From contig JBAXGD010000002.1 in NCBI GenBank assembly GCA_037139575.1, forward strand, positions 5,686-69,685: a stretch of DNA of 64,000 bases. The letters are read 5' to 3'. The notes below the pieces were generated by a model. That model made no database searches, was not told the DNA's origin, and was given only the letters and a program-made list of their open reading frames with translations. Each line of letters opens with the position of its first letter. Position 1 is the first letter of the stretch. The DNA is from CAIYEO01 sp037139575. GTDB taxonomy: Bacteria; Patescibacteriota; Saccharimonadia; Saccharimonadales; UBA4665. The position numbers and the translations under genes were made by a program. Of the stretch, positions 59,097-64,000 are shown in pieces.

Positions 59097-60359
59097 ATGA
59101 TTACAGAAACATTGCCGCAGCCTAAACAACCAGACGTAGCCAAAAGTGCTGAGTTATATAGAGGTGATATTAACGATGCTGTTATCAGAGCGCAACAAAT
59201 TACTGGCCCAGAGATTGATGAACCTTGGTGGAATAAAAATGTTGGTAATGATGGTTCAACTGAGGATATTTTAGACAGGTTTGATGCGGCATATGAAGAA
59301 GAGGTTGTATCAATACAACCCGAACAAGAGGCTAGTCAAATACCGCAAAGAGACGAGGAAACACGTGAATCAATAATGATTGAAGCTCAAAAAGAAGAAG
59401 ATTCGTGGAAGCAATATGCACCTATTGGTAGCACCGAATATGAGCAATCTAATCAAGAACGAATCAAGGATGGAAAGATTAAAGTAGTAGAGCTTGGTCG
59501 ACCAGATCATTCTATAACATTGGTTGCATCTGTAAAAGTTGATCCTGAAACAGGCAAGGCCATCTCTGGACATGAATATAACCCAGAAGCTGAGAGCATG
59601 GCAGATACTCAAAAAGCTTTTGAAGAATATTTAGCCAAAACAAAACCAGAAGACCGAGTAGTCATATATGAAGGGGACGAAAGGTTAGTAGAAGATCGTA
59701 ATGAGGCTATCCAAAAAGCCGCAGATTCAGGTTTAGTTCAAAATTTAGCTGGTAAGGAAAATGTGCCAGCTATTTCTGGCGAGCCATCTACGCTAGAAAT
59801 GATAAGTGTAATGGAAAGACTAGGTATTAAACGCGAAGAATTATTAGCGTTTAGAGTTGCTGTGGGCCTAGAGACTCAAATGTCTAGTGGTGAACCTGAC
59901 TTTATCGCGGGCTATATTAATCACCAGGCTGCCGAATTGGGTATTGAGGGGTTTACTGATTATACAGAAGCCGAAAAACAAGCAATAGTCGCTGAAGGTA
60001 GACTAGATGAGATTAAAACTGAGCTAGCTAAAAAAGTCGAGACATTACTACCTTCATTAAATGAATTATATCGACCAGCACTAGACAATAAAGACTTATT
60101 TGTCTTTGATGGAGATAATATAATTATAAATCCAGAATTTAATGTAGATGTAATAGGTCAGATCTGTATGGATAAACTTAATTGGAATGGTGACAATAGA
60201 ATTAATGAGGTTGCTAAATTTAGTATGGAAATGCGTGACAGAACTATTTTCCATCGTATCCTAGAAACATACCGTGATGGTAAAAGTCCTTTTGTTGTAT
60301 ATGGTGGTTCACATGTTACGACCATACAACCAGCATTAGAAGCCTACATTGGTAATTAA
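59097..60359 (+). CDS. TraB/ChaN-like hypothetical protein
   Basis: 420 residues, no signal. The first about 130 residues are acidic and low in structure. A later core shows PEDRVVIYEGDERLVEDRNEAI, a gap, then AGYINHQAAELG, EMRDRTIFHRILETYRDGKSP and VVYGGSHVTTIQPALE. The order 'vviyEGD ... RDrtiFhRI ... vvyGgsHv' parallels TraB/GumN/ChaN superfamily proteins, where Glu and the GxxH motif form the active site. This is a fold-level suggestion only. The gene is driven by the copied promoter module. Confidence 0.6.
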   Translation: MITETLPQPKQPDVAKSAELYRGDINDAVIRAQQITGPEIDEPWWNKNVGNDGSTEDILDRFDAAYEEEVVSIQPEQEASQIPQRDEETRESIMIEAQKEEDSWKQYAPIGSTEYEQSNQERIKDGKIKVVELGRPDHSITLVASVKVDPETGKAISGHEYNPEAESMADTQKAFEEYLAKTKPEDRVVIYEGDERLVEDRNEAIQKAADSGLVQNLAGKENVPAISGEPSTLEMISVMERLGIKREELLAFRVAVGLETQMSSGEPDFIAGYINHQAAELGIEGFTDYTEAEKQAIVAEGRLDEIKTELAKKVETLLPSLNELYRPALDNKDLFVFDGDNIIINPEFNVDVIGQICMDKLNWNGDNRINEVAKFSMEMRDRTIFHRILETYRDGKSPFVVYGGSHVTTIQPALEAYIGN

Positions 60360-60612
60360 GCCAAGATTATCCTACCACTCACCACCTACTGTAGTCTGTA
60401 ATTCTTTTATATATTTTGGCAAATAACCACGTGTTCGTTTGTCTAATGGAGGCATTTCAAAGGAGAGGCTGAATGGTATGGTTGCTAGCTGATGATGCCG
60501 ATTTCTAGATTTTTTGACATAGATATATTGTAACAGAGATAAAAACTAAATATATGCTTTTATATACCAAGCATTAGTACTATACTTATTGTATTAGGGA
60601 ATTATTTTATTG
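60360..60612. other. Gene-free region with third cassette boundary
   Basis: 60372-60497 is the second gene X fragment; 60498 to about 60560 is a degenerate ychF-promoter copy. The end is AT-rich with TATACT at 60581-60586 in front of the next gene. No RNA gene seen. Confidence 0.6.
60372..60497 (-). pseudogene. 126-bp 3' fragment of unknown gene X (copy 2)
   Basis: Reverse-strand frame HHQLATIPFSLSFEMPPL, DKRTRGYLPKYIKELQ, TTVGGEW and TAG. Same length as the fragment at 58850-58975 with substitutions that mostly keep the frame, so each copy derives from a translated gene. Confidence 0.75.
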
Positions 60613-63600
60613 ATGAAGTTTTTGGAACGTCATAAACACAGTTTATTGATAACAGCATTAGTTGTCATATTGCTCTTATTGGCATCTCTAATTTATATAA
60701 GCAAAGTAGATAAGTATTATTCGAAAATTAACGGAATTGCCACTACTAGAACTTTTTATCAGAATCTAGAGAAATATTACCAGTTTCAAGATGCTAAAAA
60801 TAAAGTAAATAAAACTCTAAGTAGTTATGCCGACACTGCTAAAAATGCAATTATAAGCAATAACGCATATGTTAGCGAGGCAAAAATCGCCGGTCTTGAT
60901 TATTCGCAGGCTGCTACAGATAAATACATGAAGCAGTACTACGACATCAATGGTGGCAAGGAACAGTATTATCACTATGTCTCCACCCAATACGGTGAAT
61001 CAAAAGAAATCGCTAATTATATTAATCAAACGGATTACCTTAAAAACTATTTTTCCGATAAACTATTTTCAAAAAATTTAATCTTCGGTGTTACGATGAG
61101 ATGGGATCCATTCTTGCATGAAACACCAGAAATAGATAATTCGATAAAATCCAAACTTTCGAATCAATTTTTGCCACTTTTTAACAGTGGAGCTTCTAAC
61201 GATTTTATAAAAGAGCAGACCGATGCCTATAAAATGGATAATAATATTGAAAAAACATCTGTTGGATTTCCTACGAGCTATACATACATTAATAATCTAG
61301 TTGATGAACGTTCAAGCAGTACGATGTTTGCAAATTTCGGAGGCGGAGGAATATCCAATTATGAAGCTATTAGCAAGTTAACAAAAATCGGTCAGAACAC
61401 TGGAGTATTCAAATCGACAGTTGGATATTTTGCAATATTTAGACTTGAAAAATCGAGTAACGGAAAGTATCTAACTGAAAGAAATTTGATTGATCATTAC
61501 TCGAAAAATGTAATCTATTTTAAAACTCTAGGTGATGTTTTGAATAATATCAAAGCAATAATTGCTAAGCCATTTGCATATATTTTCGGAGCTAAAGTAT
61601 ACGCTGCCAGTCTCGATTACGGATCATGTTTCAATAAGAACGGGGGACATGTTTATTCAGTTGGAATTCAGTTCAAAGACTCTAATAGTGGCCAGATAGT
61701 TTCGCCTAGTAATGCAACCTTGAAAGAACACTATCAACAGAACGGCGGATCCTTCACATATGACTCTGCTTCACTGAAAGGTTGTTGGGATTATGACTCT
61801 CAAGGAACTAACATGCCTCTTCAATCAATAACTGGAAGCGATAATTCTAATTCGAGCATAACAATTAATTGTGCTCAAAATCCTTGTAAAAACGGAGCCG
61901 AGTCTGCAACATCAACTTTTGTTGGAGGTACAACGAAAAATTTTATGACAATCGGTGTAAATTGTCTAGTCGGCGGTAATAATAAATTTCTAGAAATATC
62001 TCCGCCGTCTGGCTATAATCTAGATTTAGCAAATTCGCCACAAGCTGTAGATAGCATGGTAAGCGGTACCACAAACTATAATTATGCATCAGGTTCAAGC
62101 TCTTCTCTTGCTACTGTGGACAGAGCAGTATTGCTGAATTCTAGCGATAATGGGGCTAATGGATCCATAACAATTTATGTAAAATCTGCAAAAGTGGATA
62201 TCAAAGGACTTGTATATTACTACAATGGTTCTGATAGTAGAGGTCTTTCTGGTGTACAGATAACAGGGGCTAATAACTGTACTTATAATGCCACCGCCAC
62301 CACAGATGATACGGGATATTATACTAAATCAAAAAATATTGGTGCCGATTTTTGTCTTAGGGTTCCCCAAGTTTTTACCGACCCAAAAAATGGAAATCTA
62401 TTAAGCAATGTAGTGATTACTCCAGATTATATTAAGGGCGCTTCTCCGCCAGGAGGTTCGCTACCGATTGGAGTTAAAGATCATTGCAAAACTAATTATA
62501 TTTTTTATGATTCTCAATCAGCAGGTTCTAAACAAAGCCCCGGTGCCTGTAATTATAATTTAGGAAATAATACTGGGTATAACTTTGCATATACTTCTGC
62601 AGATCATAAGCCATCAATTGGCTCACCAGTTTGCGATGTCAACGATAATCTCACTGCAATTATTGCTGACACTGACGCTTCCTCGAATACAAATATATCC
62701 TACACAATCGGACAATTAAATAGTTCAGGGGGCTACACCCAGGTCTACAACACTAAAACTATAAGTAACGGGGGCAATTTAAATTATGATTTGAGTAGGA
62801 CCTTGTATGGTAATGGAAAGTACAATAAGTATCAAATCTCCGTAACCGATTATAATACTGCCAGTTCTGCTAGATTTGAAAACGTCACTACCATTATAAA
62901 TTGCCCTGTGAGAGTGGTGTATACATGCTTATCACCAACTTTTTCTAATCGGACTCCTAATACTGTGACTGTGAACACTAGCGTTGGTTTCTCAGAACAG
63001 CCAAGTACTGCGGCCTTTCCTGGATCAAGTAATTTTATCGTAGGAATTGCCGGCAGCTTTACGATTAACTTTTTGGGTTCTTCATCGGTAGTAAATGGTA
63101 GTTTATCTGGTTCGAATTTGATTGGCAGCGCTGATAGGACTTTAAGTAATGCGCCAGGTATTGATTCGGCAAATTTCACTTTTGCATCAACCTTGCCATC
63201 GTCTGGGATTACGTATCCAGACTTTAGTACTTGTACATCTAGTTTTACCATTTATAGCAAACCATTCTTCAAAGTTATTGGCGGTGACGTAATAACTGGC
63301 ACTAAAATAGGAGCGCCGGTAGGTAGCTGTACCGACACAGATATTTCTAATGATCCAGACGGAATACTAGCATGGAATACTAACTCCTCATCTTTCAACG
63401 GCTCAGGAACAACCATGGCAGCTCAAGCTTTAGGACAAATAATTGGCTTTGTTTCTAACCAGAACAGTACGGCCACCGGCAACGAGCTTACATTTTCCAA
63501 TGTTGGCTATTCTTCACCAATTTATGGTGGCCTATTCGGCACAGCTCCATGTGGGCCAGATCTTTCTAGCTATGGCTCTATGACACCATCCGGCAACCCA

Positions 63601-64000
63601 GGAACGATATCTTCTGTAAGCACAGGAACAAAAGCCTACAATAGCAATTTACAAATTTCCAGCCTCAACATTATTAACGGTACTCAAGCAACTATATATA
63701 CAACTGGTGACGTATTCATCAGCGGCGACATCAAATACAACACAGCTGGCTGGACAGACGCTAGCCAAATACCAAATCTGAAAATAATAGCTAAAAATAT
63801 TTATATTGATTCAAGTGTACATAATTTAGACGGAATATATATAGCTACTGGGGACATAAAAGACTGTGCAGATAAATTGGGACATCATCAGGAACAAGCT
63901 TGCTACGGAACTTCAACTAGCCCCAACACACTAACCGTAAATGGCTCATTCATGGCTAACCAAATATATCTAGAAAGAACGGGCGGGAATATAGATGTCT
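60613..64000 (+). CDS. Giant membrane-anchored surface protein (5' part)
   Basis: Open from ATG 60613 to the window edge without a stop, 1129 codons. A short basic N-terminus precedes one transmembrane helix (about 11-36). Residues about 40-260 are helical (NKVNKTLSSYADTAKNAI, YSQAATDKYMKQYYDINGG) and resemble the N-terminal region of SurA-type chaperone/PPIase proteins. From about 330 onward the chain is Ser/Thr/Asn/Gly-rich and beta-rich, with several paired Cys (GSCFNKN, KGCWDYD, NNCTYNAT, NCPVRVVYTCL, GSCTDTD), suggesting extracellular disulfide-linked domains. The last part (GDVFISGDIKYN, IPNLKIIAKNIYIDSSVHNLDGIYIATG) resembles a family of TM7 surface proteins. A role in attachment to a host cell is inference. 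Confidence 0.75.
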   Translation, partial: MKFLERHKHSLLITALVVILLLLASLIYISKVDKYYSKINGIATTRTFYQNLEKYYQFQDAKNKVNKTLSSYADTAKNAIISNNAYVSEAKIAGLDYSQAATDKYMKQYYDINGGKEQYYHYVSTQYGESKEIANYINQTDYLKNYFSDKLFSKNLIFGVTMRWDPFLHETPEIDNSIKSKLSNQFLPLFNSGASNDFIKEQTDAYKMDNNIEKTSVGFPTSYTYINNLVDERSSSTMFANFGGGGISNYEAISKLTKIGQNTGVFKSTVGYFAIFRLEKSSNGKYLTERNLIDHYSKNVIYFKTLGDVLNNIKAIIAKPFAYIFGAKVYAASLDYGSCFNKNGGHVYSVGIQFKDSNSGQIVSPSNATLKEHYQQNGGSFTYDSASLKGCWDYDSQGTNMPLQSITGSDNSNSSITINCAQNPCKNGAESATSTFVGGTTKNFMTIGVNCLVGGNNKFLEISPPSGYNLDLANSPQAVDSMVSGTTNYNYASGSSSSLATVDRAVLLNSSDNGANGSITIYVKSAKVDIKGLVYYYNGSDSRGLSGVQITGANNCTYNATATTDDTGYYTKSKNIGADFCLRVPQVFTDPKNGNLLSNVVITPDYIKGASPPGGSLPIGVKDHCKTNYIFYDSQSAGSKQSPGACNYNLGNNTGYNFAYTSADHKPSIGSPVCDVNDNLTAIIADTDASSNTNISYTIGQLNSSGGYTQVYNTKTISNGGNLNYDLSRTLYGNGKYNKYQISVTDYNTASSARFENVTTIINCPVRVVYTCLSPTFSNRTPNTVTVNTSVGFSEQPSTAAFPGSSNFIVGIAGSFTINFLGSSSVVNGSLSGSNLIGSADRTLSNAPGIDSANFTFASTLPSSGITYPDFSTCTSSFTIYSKPFFKVIGGDVITGTKIGAPVGSCTDTDISNDPDGILAWNTNSSSFNGSGTTMAAQALGQIIGFVSNQNSTATGNELTFSNVGYSSPIYGGLFGTAPCGPDLSSYGSMTPSGNPGTISSVSTGTKAYNSNLQISSLNIINGTQATIYTTGDVFISGDIKYNTAGWTDASQIPNLKIIAKNIYIDSSVHNLDGIYIATGDIKDCADKLGHHQEQACYGTSTSPNTLTVNGSFMANQIYLERTGGNIDV

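Noticed and set aside
62850..63251. 133-codon reverse-strand frame
   Set aside because: It is fully inside the giant surface protein frame, with no ribosome-binding site; a shadow of its low-complexity coding sequence.

Overview
The window reads as a chromosome segment of a Patescibacteria/CPR bacterium, most likely Candidatus Saccharibacteria (TM7). Evidence: AT-rich DNA, compact housekeeping genes, many short lineage-specific proteins, an oligoribonuclease, a Mur ligase without its first domain, a Zn-site-less primase, and large surface or helical proteins of unknown role. TGA is used as a stop (for example ftsK), so the code is the standard bacterial one and not the Gly-TGA code of Gracilibacteria/Absconditabacteria. 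The species assignment is inference; no rRNA is present.

Layout. 1-174 is the 5' end of an hsp20-like gene. 363-554 holds two tRNA-Ser. 569-4758 is a cell-envelope run (PIG-V-like and GT2 glycosyltransferases, membrane protein, L,D-transpeptidase). 4766-8551 carries membrane, phospholipid and hypothetical genes. tRNA-Arg(GCG) and tRNA-Ser(CGA) lie before a 1024-residue helical protein with a caspase-like tail (8916-11990) and an XRE-HAD fusion. 13101-25142 is mostly housekeeping: valS, tsaD, a Mur ligase, a DDAH-like hydrolase, CIRCE-controlled groES-groEL, a sugar-phosphate isomerase and argS.

25050-28717 is an acquired segment between argS and mscL, bounded by 227-bp identical direct repeats. 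It carries a RelB/RelE-type toxin-antitoxin pair and a 658-residue protein whose C-terminus looks like the variable region of a diversity-generating retroelement target. 28632-32978 returns to small host genes (mscL, msrB, HxlR regulator with FMN reductase, orn, MmcQ). 33042-42242 is a replication/repair block (dnaG, rpoD, a P-loop kinase, polA, a DciA-like protein, fpg, holA, rpsT). 42380-54639 holds RNA and translation genes (DHH-like protein, truB, rpsO, pnp, UDG, RNase J, ftsK, rpsF-ssb-rpsR, efp). 54655-57779 has a TlyA-like methylase, a Crp/Fnr regulator, a PH-like protein and ychF.

57757-64000 is the most unusual region. The divergent ychF promoter with the first codons of ychF has been copied downstream, each time joined to the same 126-bp tail of an unknown gene X and each time in front of a different orphan gene: a Fic-like protein, a TraB/ChaN-like protein, and a giant membrane-anchored surface protein that runs off the window. 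The two promoter copies are of a type (TCGACA-N17-TAATGT preceded by TGC, then an A-rich leader) that also precedes other non-housekeeping genes at 30485 and 42380 and, in part, 8916, suggesting a co-regulated set.

Transcription signals are often leaderless-like: a TATAAT-type box 6-10 nt before ATG without a Shine-Dalgarno sequence. No CRISPR array, transposase, reverse transcriptase or rRNA gene was seen.
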